Positions 33,101-43,940 of a stretch of 64,000 nt of DNA are shown one piece after another. Each line of letters starts with the position of its first letter. Positions within the stretch are counted from its first letter, which is position 1. The position numbers and the translations under genes are program-made. The DNA is from Campanula takesimana (Eukaryota > Streptophyta > Magnoliopsida > Asterales > Campanulaceae): positions 558,001 to 622,000 of the forward strand of contig JAOWBW010000223.1 of the NCBI GenBank assembly GCA_026119855.1, in the 5' to 3' direction. The notes under the pieces were generated by a model. The model saw nothing but the letters and a program-made list of their open reading frames with translations. It made no database searches and was not told the origin of the DNA.

Positions 33101-36100
33101 TTGACAGTTGTGCGACCACATCTTGACCTACCTGATCATGAAGCAAAGAGATTCAAGCCTTTCAAATTATAATCAGCCAGTTTCATATGACACTGTGTTT
33201 AAGTCCTGCTCGTGAACATTGAACTCATCTCACATGTAGATGAAAGTTAGATACGTTCTAAAGAAACAGTAATGTCTTCACAGTAATATACGGGATCTCA
33301 TGACATACTTTTCAGAATGTATTTTGCTATACTCCATCCGGAATGAGAGTGTCCATTTCTAAGGTTTCAAGGAAGTTGACTTTAAGCCCTTTTAGTAGCA
33401 TTATACATAAATATCAATAGCGATCACATTTTATCAGTGCAAGTGCAAATCAAAACATGACTGCTGATAAAGATGATATAGTAAATTCACTAGAAAACAA
33501 ACACTAATTTATAGATATCTTTAACAACGAAGCGGGGTGTTTCAGTTAAACTAGACTGCCAACCAAACCATCAAGCCAAGTTGAAGCGTACCAATCTCTA
33601 GATACTTTTTTTAAAATGTTTTTATTAATTAATGGTTTAATCTATTACAGGAGAGAAACTTGAAATTGCAGTGGGTGTGGTTTGAACCCCTGATCTTTCA
33701 TATGGAAAGGGACATCGGATTCCGCTTGAGCCAAGTTGAAGCGTACCAATCTCTGTATGTCACGTATATCTAGTTGTCATTTATTATTAGGTTTTGTTTT
33801 TATTTAAGAATTGCTTGCTTTTGAAAAACTGCCTTAAGATCTAACTTCCTAAAAATTCTAATTTTGCTCTTTTTTAATCCTCCCTCCGTCCTGAAATGAT
33901 GTTCCCACTCTTTCTAATATTTGCTTCAATGAACTTTGAGCAATAATTACAGGTTATTTTGTCGTCCTAATGAAAATCTAAATATTGTTATTGATTTTGT
34001 ATATAATATTGTACCAATACCAAATTTTAGATTTTCATTAGGATAATTAAATTAACCTATAATTATTGCTGAAAGTTTATTCGCAGAAACAACAAGAAAA
34101 AAGTGGGAACATCATTCCGAGATGGAGAGAGCAATAATGCTTCAATTGTCAACAAAGGTCTCATTTTTCCTTTTTGGGTTTATTATGTTCATGTTTAACA
34201 ACTTTTTCCATTTCATTTACTTCATATGCAGTTTTTATGTGTTTTCACTGTTCTCAAGTGATCATAATGTTTCACATATTATACACATATGAGAAGGTTA
34301 AAGAAACGGTTCCACCAAACTGTCAGAATGCGATCTTGAACCTCCAAATCAAGCTGAATGAACACGATTTGATTTCACACCTTTAATTGGGTTGGTAAAC
34401 TTCAATTTTCAACAAACCACTTACTTAGGGTTCTGCTTGTGTTACTTACAAGCCTGATGTTAGCAAAGTTCCATGTGGAGCGCGATACCAATACAATATG
34501 ATTCTACAAGGAGGAGGCCAAAAAAACTACCCGCTTAAGTTCACATAGCTACTACCTATATTTGTTCCCCAGACAAACCTCCAAATTTCATTCTTATTTC
34601 CATAGCTTTCCAATTTTCAAATGTTAGCGCACGAAGATAAATATAATAAAATAGCATACAAAGGCCCAATAGGAACACAGACCATCATATTTTGTTTAAG
34701 AGTGGGTTGTACATACTGTATACCTCTCTTTCTCTTGACAAATATAATGGTGTTATGGATGATGGGTTTAACTTCTTAAATAAAGAAGAACGAAAAGGTG
34801 ATGAAAGAGAATAATAATAGTTATGGTGTTTAGATCAGAGCTTAACGAAAGTATAATGGGTTGTTTTTTGTTAGCGCCAGTATTCTTGTTTTGATTAATC
34901 GTGGATTATCACATTTGAGTATCAAAGACGACAATAACGTTCTCTAACCAACCAACTTCCATATAAAACTACTATTTGCAACTTAAAGATAAATGAACAA
35001 GGCAAAACTGGAAGTCAACTCTTGTTGGCATCTTTGGTCCAATTAATTAATCTGTTACTTCTTTACAAATAAGTACACACTTTTCTTGTACATTGAGTTG
35101 CTGTGGATAAAGTTTAGAAAAAGGGAAAACACAAAAAAAAAAACATGATTAAGTCAATGCAATGAGTACTAACCGCATCATCAATAGAGAATCCTTTTGT
35201 CCAGCGCATAAGAGTCCCAGAATTGATTGACAATTGCATCACAGGGAACGAGAAAGTGAAACCTAGTTCCCTCTGACGACCTGCAGAAAGGTGATACTTA
35301 TCACCTTCTTCACCAACAAATTTTGCAAGTTCTGCTGCAATGAAGTCAAAAAGTGCCTGGAAATAACTAAGATACAACATTCAGAAACCACAAAGACAGC
35401 CATAATATTTAGTTGACGAAGAATTTGTACCAGTATGAAGCATACTGAGCAACAGTCTCAAGAAATTAGCACTTACATCTGATGTTCCAACCATCAACTG
35501 AGGTGGAATAGACACCTCTTCAAACTCTTGACCAACAACACCTCCATTCTTCCCTCCCAATTGTACTCGCAGCACACGGAAGTTTGTCCCACCAAGATCC
35601 AAAGCGTAAAAGACACCTTCCTCATCACTGTGATATGATCAAAGAAAATGATAATTAAACTCCAGCCAATTAACGGAAACATTCCCGGAAAAGAATTGAA
35701 TTTCAGACTTCTATCAATCACCTTTAATGTGTATTGGATGATTTCTAAGCGTAAAACAGTCCATCTACTGCAACGCTACTGTTTACACATTCCCGTTCAG
35801 TTAAAATAACTACATCTTTGTAATCGTCAATAATTGTGTGAAAGTTAAAATTTCACCCTCCCTTTAATGTGCAAAGAAATTGTCCATGGAATTGGAATAT
35901 GTGCCTCCTGTGTGGAATGCCCTAGCAGATTACATCCTAACAAGAATCTCAATAAGGAGTAATTTCACCCCCTTTATTGAGGAGGGTTTACAATTATCAA
36001 AATACCAGGATCAAAGCCCCATAGAAATACAAACATTTGTTAATCTAACAAAAGTCTCACTATTGAATAATTTTAACAGCTACTGATGCACCATCCGCCA

Positions 36101-36901
36101 ACACTTTAATGCAGGAACAATGTTAATGGAAGTTTGATTTCGATTGATAGTAAAGAAATAACTGAGGAACCAGAAAATTGAATTTAAATTTGACAAGTGA
36201 CTCTAATATATTCAATTTGGAACTCAATGAGAAGCACTAAAAGCCGTAAGAAGGACAATGATAATGGCAAAAAAGCAAAGCCATACATATAGATAGAACC
36301 ACGAGAAGGTCTGAGTTCAGAAATTCAACAGGATAATGAAAAAACTTGGAGTGGTCAGAAGGCTGAATCGGGAAATATGGTCTTAGGCTAACTAAAATTG
36401 TGAACAGATATTTTCCATTCAGGTCGACTGAATTACAAACTCTTCTGATACTATATGAGCTACACATTAGGAAGTGAAATATTTTATTTTATTTTATTTT
36501 ATTGACATAAATCACTTTGAATTGTCTGAAAGATTGTGGCTTCAATAATTTGAAAAACAAATCACTGAACTCCCATGATGTTATCAAATTGAGTATATTA
36601 AAAGGAATACAGAAAGTACAAGTGTATACCCAGTGGGGAGGTTATCGACGTAGCTGATGAGCATCTTAAGCTTGCTGCCACCTTCTGATGCGAGTCCGGC
36701 GTGCATCTCCACCGTCATAGCGTCAGCCACCTGCTTCAATTTGGCATTAGGAGTCCCACACTTCTCCTCCAATTCCCTAAGAATAGCAGCCACCCGTGCC
36801 CACCGGCTGGAGCTCCGCATACGGTGGCGAACAACCAACGCCGCCACAGCACATACGGCAGCCGCACCGACCACCGCCGCTCCCACAGCCACTTTCCCCA
36901 T
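30168..36901 (-). CDS. HXK1: Hexokinase, type B (membrane-anchored)
   Basis: Phosphorylates glucose and other hexoses with ATP; plant HXK1 is also a glucose sensor. Nine exons in transcript order: 36901-36630, 35627-35477, 35356-35174, 33131-33057, 32920-32765, 32685-32587, 32499-32369, 31024-30943 and 30515-30168, giving 498 residues, the usual plant length. The N-terminus (VGAAVVGAAAVCAVAALVV, about 5-24) is the hydrophobic anchor of type-B isoforms, expected at the mitochondrial outer membrane. Visible motifs are phosphate-1 LDLGGTNFR (100-108), sugar-binding LGFTFSFPV (172-180), phosphate-2 ILGTGTNAAYVE and the C-terminal adenosine motif GSGIGAALLAAS. G104 and S177, known as functional in Arabidopsis HXK1, are kept. 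Introns hold several MITEs and a SINE; none interrupts coding sequence. The exact orthologue (HXK1 versus HXK2) cannot be fixed by eye. Confidence 0.96.
30584..30762. mobile_element. Stowaway-like MITE in hexokinase intron 8
   Basis: Ends CTCCCTCCGTCCC and GGGACGGAGGGAG with TA flanks. The interior (TTTGCCATTTCTCATTGTCCC, CATTTCTACAATTTAGGCT) is shared with 59147-59332 and 60567-60738, a recently active subfamily. Confidence 0.9.
30791..30873. mobile_element. Short Stowaway-like MITE in hexokinase intron 8
   Basis: An 83-bp element with ends CCCTCCCCGTCCC and GGGACAGAGGTAG; it lies 28 bases from the element before it. Confidence 0.65.
33600..33729 (-). mobile_element. tRNA-derived SINE in hexokinase intron 3
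   Basis: A 25-bp exact direct repeat (33575-33599 and 33730-33754, containing AAGTTGAAGCGTACCAATC) flanks 130 bases. On the minus strand these start with an A box, TGGCTCAAGCGG (the first bases overlap the flank), followed by the B box GGTTCAAACCA, and end in an A/T-rich tail. This is the full signature of a SINE inserted by target-primed reverse transcription. Confidence 0.8.
33880..34131. mobile_element. Stowaway-like MITE in hexokinase intron 3
   Basis: Ends CTCCCTCCGTCCTG and CCGAGATGGAGAGAG; GATGTTCCCAC at the left mirrors GTGGGAACATC at the right. Related in its core to the copy at 6273-6530. Confidence 0.7.
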
Positions 36902-37278
36902 AACAAACAATCGAAAAGTATAAGAAACCCGAAAATAAATTTAAAAAAAAAAAAAATCGGAGAAGAAAAAATGAAATCGATAATATGATCAGATCAGGTT
37001 GTCAGAATGCTGCCTCATTGATCGATATCGATTGAAATCGAGGGAAGGGAACCCTAATGAGATTGGGAGTTCGTGGGATTGGGGAAATGGAAGATTAGTT
37101 AGAAAGTAGGTGATTGAGATTGGGGATTTGGTCATAAATTAGATACAATCTGGAGGTGGGATTATTTATACTACTACTCCAGATTTCACTTGTTCCTGCT
37201 GAGTCGTTCGTTGGGAATGTGGCCCACTCAGAACGTAACACGTGGCTTTTATTTATTCGATACTTTTGCTCTTTTTTG
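36902..37278 (-). promoter_or_regulatory. Hexokinase 5' leader and proximal promoter
   Basis: About 377 bases separate the hexokinase ATG from a hAT-like insertion. The part near 36902-37130 is probably 5' UTR. I see no clear TATA box on the minus strand; AACACGTGGC at 37228-37237 is a G-box (CACGTG) core and could bind bZIP or bHLH factors. Confidence 0.4.
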
Positions 37279-38288
37279 TAGGGCCGGCCATTTGTACAAA
37301 CTAAACCAACCAATCGAGTACCAACCGAATCAAAGGGTTTGGTATATCGAACTTCGGTATACCGAAAGTTTGGTACGGTACTACCGTACCGAGTATGCAT
37401 TTTTGGTACACGGTACACAAATAAGAGTTTGGTTGGTATACCGAGTACCGAGTATATTTTTATAAAAATAATTTTTATTATATACTCCCTCCGTCCCATA
37501 GAGAGTGAGACTTCTTTCCTTTTTGGGCCGTCCCACATCAAGTGAGACTACCCAAAATGGAAAGGGTTTTATTATTTTTATATTCCCACTCATTCTCTCT
37601 CTTCATTTTCCACCACTCATTTTATTCAACCAACACTACTATTTACCCCACTCATTCTCTCTCTTCATTTTCTACCACACATTCACTACTTTATCTTAAT
37701 TTTTGTGCCCACTCCTCTAGTCTCAATTGAACCGAGACGGAGGGAGTATTTAATAGAAAATATATAAAATATTACTAAAATCTAAAAATCTAATCTAATC
37801 TTAACCCCTAATAGTATATTTGTTGATTTTATGTGATTGGAGGAATTGTAATGATAGAGGAATTTCAGGAATTCAATGTTGAGAAAGTTATGTTCTGTAT
37901 ATATGTTCACCATGCAACTTACTTTGGATTAGAAGGAAAACTGTACTGAAATGTATATAGGAAAAAAATCTATATTTATGTTTTGTACTTTTCTATAACT
38001 TAATGATGAAACGTTTTTTATGTAACTTATTAAGTTAATGTAGTGAAGTTGTTGGATTATCTTGATATAAACTTAGTAGTATAGTAATTTGTCTTCCACT
38101 TTTCCTTCTTGTGTTTGGAACAACTTTACAAAAAAATTCTTTGGTAGAGGTGTAGTACCAACCGTACCAAGAAGTTGGTATACCGAGTTTGACGGTTGGG
38201 TACCGGTACTCATTTTCGTGTACCAACTTCATCTTGGTTGGTACCGGTACAAGGAAAAATAGTCGGTATACCTACCATGTCAGACCTA
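37279..38288. mobile_element. hAT-like element carrying a nested Stowaway
   Basis: An exact 8-bp target duplication CTTTTTTG (37271-37278 and 38289-38296) bounds a 1010-bp element with short imperfect ends (TAGGGCCGGCCAT and ATGTCAGACCTA). Both ends carry GGTACCGGTAC/GGTATACCGAGT-type repeats in inverted arrangement. No transposase. A Stowaway MITE is nested at 37485-37746. Confidence 0.75.
37485..37746. mobile_element. Stowaway-like MITE nested in hAT-like element
   Basis: Ends CTCCCTCCGTCCC and GAGACGGAGGGAG, flanked by TA. Two internal blocks CCCACTCATTCTCTCTCTTC repeat each other. Confidence 0.9.
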
Positions 38289-38356
38289 CTTTTTTGTCAT
38301 GCCGCGTTTCACTTTTCTTTTACTCCACCAACTAATTGTCCTTTTAAATGAACATA

Positions 38357-40117
38357 CTCCCTCCGTCCCTATTTACCTTCCAAAAATGAGGCTTTACACA
38401 AAAATTAAGAAAATGATTGTAAAGTTGATATGTTGTGAGTGTAGATAGTTGAGTGAGAGAGAGAGAGTGGGTAGAGAAAAGTAAGTGAATAGTTGTTGTG
38501 AGTATTGTTGGGTTTCGTAGTAACATGCGCAGCGGAAAATAGCATTTAAAATTTTATGAAACCCAAAGCCCATAGATCCATTCATATGATTAAATCAAAT
38601 ACAATAATATGAATACTAGAAAAACTAACCCTTGATGACTTTGAACTTGGTCTTTGATCTTGGTAAAGAATTTGAAGTTTTAATCACGAACTAGTAAGAA
38701 CACGAACTTTGAAGATGATAAGCTTCACCCTCTAGCGGTATCCACACCAGGAACGAATATCAAAAACACTTGATCTTGGTTGCTAGACCAATATTGTGAA
38801 ACACGTTTTCACAATTGATATGAACTATATGGAATATTAGTTTGTGTATTATTTTGTTCTTCAATCTAGGATGTCTTAGAACAAAATAAAACTCTCTCAA
38901 ACTCTTTGGAGACTTGCACAAAAGTTATGATATGTTCTGGCCCGAATTTGGCTGTTTAATACAAGTTAGACCTATTCCAAATAAGAAACTTGTGTCTAAA
39001 CCCGTCCAAAATTCTTTTCCAAATCAAATTAGGAAACCAGTCCCGGCATAGTGTGCGGTCGCCCAAAACCACCTGTGCGGCCGCACATCTATCTGGAAGG
39101 TTTCTGGTACTTTTTGAGCCACGGTGTGCGGCCGCCCAACCCATCTTGTGCGGTCGCACACTTGTCCAGATTCCCATAGTTTCCAAAATTCCAATATAGT
39201 CCTTATTTAAGATTCGTTCTATTGTGTGTGACCCTCTAGGATTACACTAAGTTGGCAATGGGTTCAAACATGAAACCATAAGACATGATTAGGTTCTAGC
39301 AAACCGTCATACCTACCCAAATAGTATAACTAGATACAAGTTCGCATTCCTTTAGAATATGTCACAATCCCTTTATCCATGATGTCATTGAACACAAGTC
39401 ATGGTCGACAAATCAACTTATTTTGTTCAATACTTTCTCGATTCTGAATATGTTGATAATACAAATGACATTGATCTAATCAATTCATTTGAGTCCGGCC
39501 GAACATTTTCATCAACATCATTCCTACGAGAGGCCTAAGCTTGACATCTCTCCGAAGAGGGACAAATCCATTTAGCTTATTACTCTTCCCTACGTGAATC
39601 CGATTATGCCAATCACACCCTTTATAACTACCCGGTTAAAGGTAGCGTTTGAATATGTCAAACATAATGTTCATCAAGTGGAAGACTATAATAACTTCAT
39701 GTCTAAGGATTCGAATGACATAACTAATATGAGATATATGTACGACATGGACCATGACATAAATCTCATACAGCGGGTCATGTCCAGTACCTTGTTCTAA
39801 ACAAGTACCCATAAATCTAACATGATCATCCCATGATCATTTAGCCTTTATACTAGTGCTTAACAAGTACTAGGGTCGGAGATTATTATAAGTAAACATG
39901 AACAACAATAATATTCAAAACATCTCTTTATTGATATGAAATAAATTATAACAATTACAACGTTTATTAAACGTGCCTAGGGCACCACTACCAACAAGTA
40001 TGACAAGTGGGTCCCACTATTTTAAAAATGTTTAAAAGTTTCCTTTTTGGGATTTTGTAATGTAAATAGGGACACCCAAAATGGTAATTTTTTTAAGGTA
40101 AATAGTGACGGAGGGAG
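38357..40117. mobile_element. Stowaway-like MITE split by a solo LTR
   Basis: Left part 38357-38505 begins CTCCCTCCGTCCC; right part 40002-40117 ends GACGGAGGGAG. Removing the LTR and one copy of its AGTAT duplication leaves a continuous 265-bp MITE with TA flanks. Confidence 0.85.
38506..39996. mobile_element. Solo LTR of a retrotransposon
   Basis: 1491 bases start TGTTGG and end CCAACA (perfect 6-bp inverted ends), flanked by an exact 5-bp duplication AGTAT (38501-38505 and 39997-40001). There is no internal domain, so it is a solo LTR left by recombination between two LTRs. The superfamily (Copia or Gypsy) cannot be told without the internal region. A GC-richer patch with GTGCGGCCGC-type repeats lies at 39050-39160. 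Confidence 0.88.
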
Positions 40118-40979
40118 TAAGTGTTTTCATTAATTGTTTTTATTTGTACTATTTGTTTAAAATAAATGTAGTTTAAAGAGACATTTTCTTAAAAGCCCTC
40201 CCTTCTAACTTTTATTTCTAAAGAAGGAACAATATTTCTCTGATCGCTCAAATCCCCAAAAGACAAAAATAGCCAAGAATACCCCTGACTACCCCTTATA
40301 AGGGTGCTCCCCCTTTCCAGTCCATATTTTCATGTTATATTTCCATCCCACTCTGAAAAACTGAGAGTCATGCCTCAGACTTATAAAAACACTGAAAGTC
40401 ATACCATAGACATATAAAAACACTGAGAAAAACTAGAAGAGTTTCTCCCCCAACTAAATCTACCCACTAATTGTCCTTTTAAATGAACATACTCCCTCCG
40501 CCCCAGCACAAGCAGGATTAGAAGAGTTTGCACACTAATTAAGAAAAACTAATAAATGTGTGGTAGAAAATGAAGAGAGAGAATGAGTAGAGTAAATAAT
40601 AGTGTTAGTTGGATAAATTGAGAAGTTGAAAATGAAGAGAGAGGATGAGTAGGATAAATAGTAGTTGGTTGAATAAAATGAGTGGTGGAAAATGAAGAGA
40701 GAGAATGAGTGAGGCTGAAACATTTTCATTTTGGACAGTCTCACTTTTAGTTGGACGTCCCAAAAGGGAAAGAAGTCTCACTTGTGCTGGGACGGAGGGA
40801 GTAAGTGTTTTCATTAATTGTTTTTATTTGTATTTGTTTAAAATAAATGTAGTTTAAACTTTAAGTATAATATATATATATTAAAAAAATTTTATTGCGA
40901 TGGAACAATAAGAGCAATTATTGTTAATCTCCATATAGTCACAAGTCTGAAAATCTCATAAAAAAAGAGAAATATTATA
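40118..40979. repeat. Second copy of a tandem-duplicated locus with a different Stowaway
   Basis: The left flank ACTAATTGTCCTTTTAAATG of the MITE at 38357 recurs at 40467-40486, and the right flank GTGTTTTCATTAATTG plus the following AAATAAATGTAGTTTAAA recurs after both elements (40120 and 40804). The sequence between is AT-rich, with ACTGAGAGTCAT and ACTGAAAGTCAT direct repeats near 40360-40410. Confidence 0.75.
40492..40801. mobile_element. Stowaway-like MITE in the duplicated locus
   Basis: Ends CTCCCTCCGCCCC and GGGACGGAGGGAG with TA flanks, 310 bp. GAAGAGAGAGAATGAGT-type blocks occur three times. Its interior differs from the MITE at 38357 although both sit at the same place in the duplicated unit. 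Confidence 0.9.
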
Positions 40980-43151
40980 CTCTCTCTGTCTCATTCGAAA
41001 CTCCCGATACGAAAATTAAGAAATACTAATATTTTAGGGTTAATGACAATTTAGACCCTGAAGTATGATACCACCCTTCCAATCGAGCCTTATATGTCTT
41101 TTTTCGCCAGATCGGACCCTGAGGTGATTCATTTTCGCCAGTTAGGGCTTTTTGACGGAATTCGTTAAAAAGTCAGTTAAAAGGCACGTGCCGTGCACGT
41201 GACTAACGGAATTGGGTTATTTGAATTAAAATTAACCATTAAAGGTGTTAAATATCATATCTAAAAACTGGAGGGAGGGGTAAAAAAAACTCAAAACTTA
41301 TAAACCTTTCCCCATCCCCATTCCCTATCCACAAAACAAAAAAAAACAAAAAAAAAACCCAATTCCAACGCCGTCTCAACTCTTCTCCACGCCGTCTCAA
41401 CTCCAACGCCGCCAATCAAGACTGCTGCCGGGTGGCAACTCCGTCTCCGCCCCCTCCTCTCAGTCCATCGTCGGCAGATCTCTATCACGACATCCATCAC
41501 TTTTTTTTTCTCTCTCGCTCTCTCTAGAAATCACGTCCATCTCTCTCTCTCTCTCTAGATCTGAGGTTCGTTAATTATTTTTATATTTTTATATGTATTG
41601 GATCTGGATTTTGGAGTTTTTACCGAATCAGGTTTGCTTTTGATTTTAGTTTGTGGTTGATTTGAAGCCCTAAAGTTTGAGTCTTTGATTTTGGGGATGT
41701 GTTTGAAATTTGGGGGTTTTGCTGCTGGGATGCTGAAATGGGGTTTTGGTGATGATCTAGGGTTTTTTGTTGTTTGAATTTGGGGTTTTGATGATTGAGG
41801 AAGATGCAAGGGTAGTTGCGTAGGTGAAATCTGGAAAAGGAGTCGGCATATGTGGTCAATTCCTACTAGTGCAGTAGACGGAGATTGTGTTGTAGTGTCT
41901 TCCTCAGCTGATTCATTTTACAAGGTACTACCTTGGTGGTCCGGTGGTAGTAATGGTGGGTAGAAGCTGGAAGGATGGTGGGAAAGGGGTGGTCACCGGA
42001 GGAAGGGGAAAGAGGTGGGGGTTTGGCCGGGTTTGTTAAAGATGATGGTGGCTGCTATTCTAAGATTTTTTTTCTTTCTTCAAAAAAAAATAAAAAAATA
42101 AAAAAATTCTAAAATAAATGATTGTAACTTATTTTAATTTCCTATTACAAAATATAAAATGTTGCATATTTATTTAATCTAAGATACTCAGACTCTTTTG
42201 TTTACCTCGCCGGACTCGTCTCGACAAGATTAAAATACGTGTGTTCGACACGGCTACGGCGGAGAAAATTAAAGAGTCCGAGCTTCAGAGTATTTAATGA
42301 TAATTTTCTTTGGTAAACGTAAAAAACGATTTGGATAACGCATTTGCTAAAAATATACTCCCTATGTCCCGCCCGACTTAAGATTCTTGGTCAAACAATT
42401 TATACTTTGACCAACAATTTGAACAAAAATAATTATCTTAATGAAAATCTAAAAATAGTTATTTAGTTTATTATTAATCGTGATAAAATAACAAGTTTTA
42501 AAACAAAACTCTTATTTAATTTATTTTTTTTATTATAAATTATAAAATGTTGCATATTTATTGGATGAAGATTTTTTTTGGTAAATGTTAAATTTGATTT
42601 ATTTTGTTTATAAAATAAAATTCTTATTTAATTTTCTTTTTTATTAATATTTTGAAAATAACTTTAAAAACCCTTTTATTTACTATTTTATTAATTATTT
42701 TTATTTTCAGCTCTATTAAGTTTCGAATTTTCATTAAACCCCTTAGAAGAAACATCAACTTCAAACAACCCAATTCCGTTAGTCACGTGCACGGCACATG
42801 CCTTTTAACTGACTTTTTAACGAATTTCGTCAAAAAGGCCCTAATTGGAGAAAATGAATCACCCCAGGGTCCGATCTGGCGAAAAAAGACATGCAATGCT
42901 CGATTGGAAGGGTGGTATCATACTTCAGGGTTTAAATTGTCATTAACCCAATATTTTATTACAAAAAGTGGTTTGAAAAGTAAGTGTTGTGAATATGAAA
43001 AGAAAGAAAGTGGGTAGAGAATATAAAATGAAAAGTTGTTGTGAGTATGATAAGTGGATCTCATTAATTAAAAAAAAAAATTATTTTGGGATGTACTCGG
43101 ATGGGACATCCAAAATGGCAAAACGTCATATTTCGAGTGGGACGGAGTGAG
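40980..43151. mobile_element. Stowaway-like MITE split by a MULE-like element
   Basis: Left part 40980-41036 begins CTCTCTCTGTCTCATTCGAA; the right part ends TTCGAGTGGGACGGAGTGAG at 43151, the inverted counterpart, with TA flanks. Removing the MULE and one target duplication leaves about 250 bp. Confidence 0.8.
41037..42949. mobile_element. Non-autonomous MULE-like element with gene-like interior
   Basis: Inverted terminal repeats of about 200 bases (start GGGTTAATGACAATTTAGAC) and an exact 9-bp target duplication AATATTTTA (41028-41036 and 42950-42958). Same family as 1067-2473. The interior looks like captured host sequence: a CT-rich leader (41500-41560), AGATCTGAG/GTTCG resembling a donor site near 41565, then T-rich intron-like sequence with GGATCTGGATTTTGG. 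No transposase frame. Confidence 0.88.
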
Positions 43152-43286
43152 TATCTTTTATTTCAAAATGAATGTTCAAATATAATTATGGATACTATTT
43201 TGCAATAAAAAAAAAAAAAAAAGTAAAAGTTAATATGAAACGGAGTAACTATGATTTGAGGAATATAGATCAATCTCAACAGAATA

Positions 43287-43550
43287 CTCCCTCCGTCTCA
43301 AAATAGATGTAGTTTTGAGAGTTAATTTTTGTCTCAAAATACATGTCGTTTTACTATTTTCAAGACTATTTTGTTGTTGTATACCAACTATACCCTTATT
43401 AATGATAGTGGACTATCTCTTAAACAGTTATTTAATTGCCTAGGTAATTGCATTACTTTAGGGGTATATATGACTTTTTCACGTACATTAATTGTATTTC
43501 TTAATATGTGTAAAGTGGTTGAAACGACATCTATTTTGAGACGGAGGGAG
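43287..43550. mobile_element. Stowaway-like MITE, twin of 15461-15715
   Basis: Ends CTCCCTCCGTCTC and GAGACGGAGGGAG with TA flanks. Nearly identical to the copy beside oxygenase unit 5, apart from a short extra stretch near 43425. Confidence 0.92.
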
Positions 43551-43940
43551 TAATTGAGAGTGATATTAAAGAAAGAAAAAAGGGGGGTGGGGAGTGTAAC
43601 ATTTGTAGTTGTAATATAAAAAAAGGAAGCTAGAGCATGGATATCAAAAGAAACGAGTGTTTGACCTTTGTAATGTTGGAAAAAACAAACATCATAATAT
43701 TTTTTTTATTATTATTATTTTTTTTTTATTTTTTTTGCAAAACATCATAATATCTAACAAATACGTTAACGTTAAAGTTGTGGGTTGTGACTCATAGATT
43801 TTTGAAAAGTTTGCCAAGAGTTTCATATATATTGGGCTCTATCTCGATCGTTGTTTTATTGCAATATACTAGTATACAAATATTATTCTATAGGTACCTT
43901 TCTCTTATGATTATACTATATCTTCTACTTATAATTCTAT
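43551..43940. other. AT-rich spacer
   Basis: Poly-T tracts near 43700-43740 and no gene. Ends with the left target duplication of the next MULE. Confidence 0.5.
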
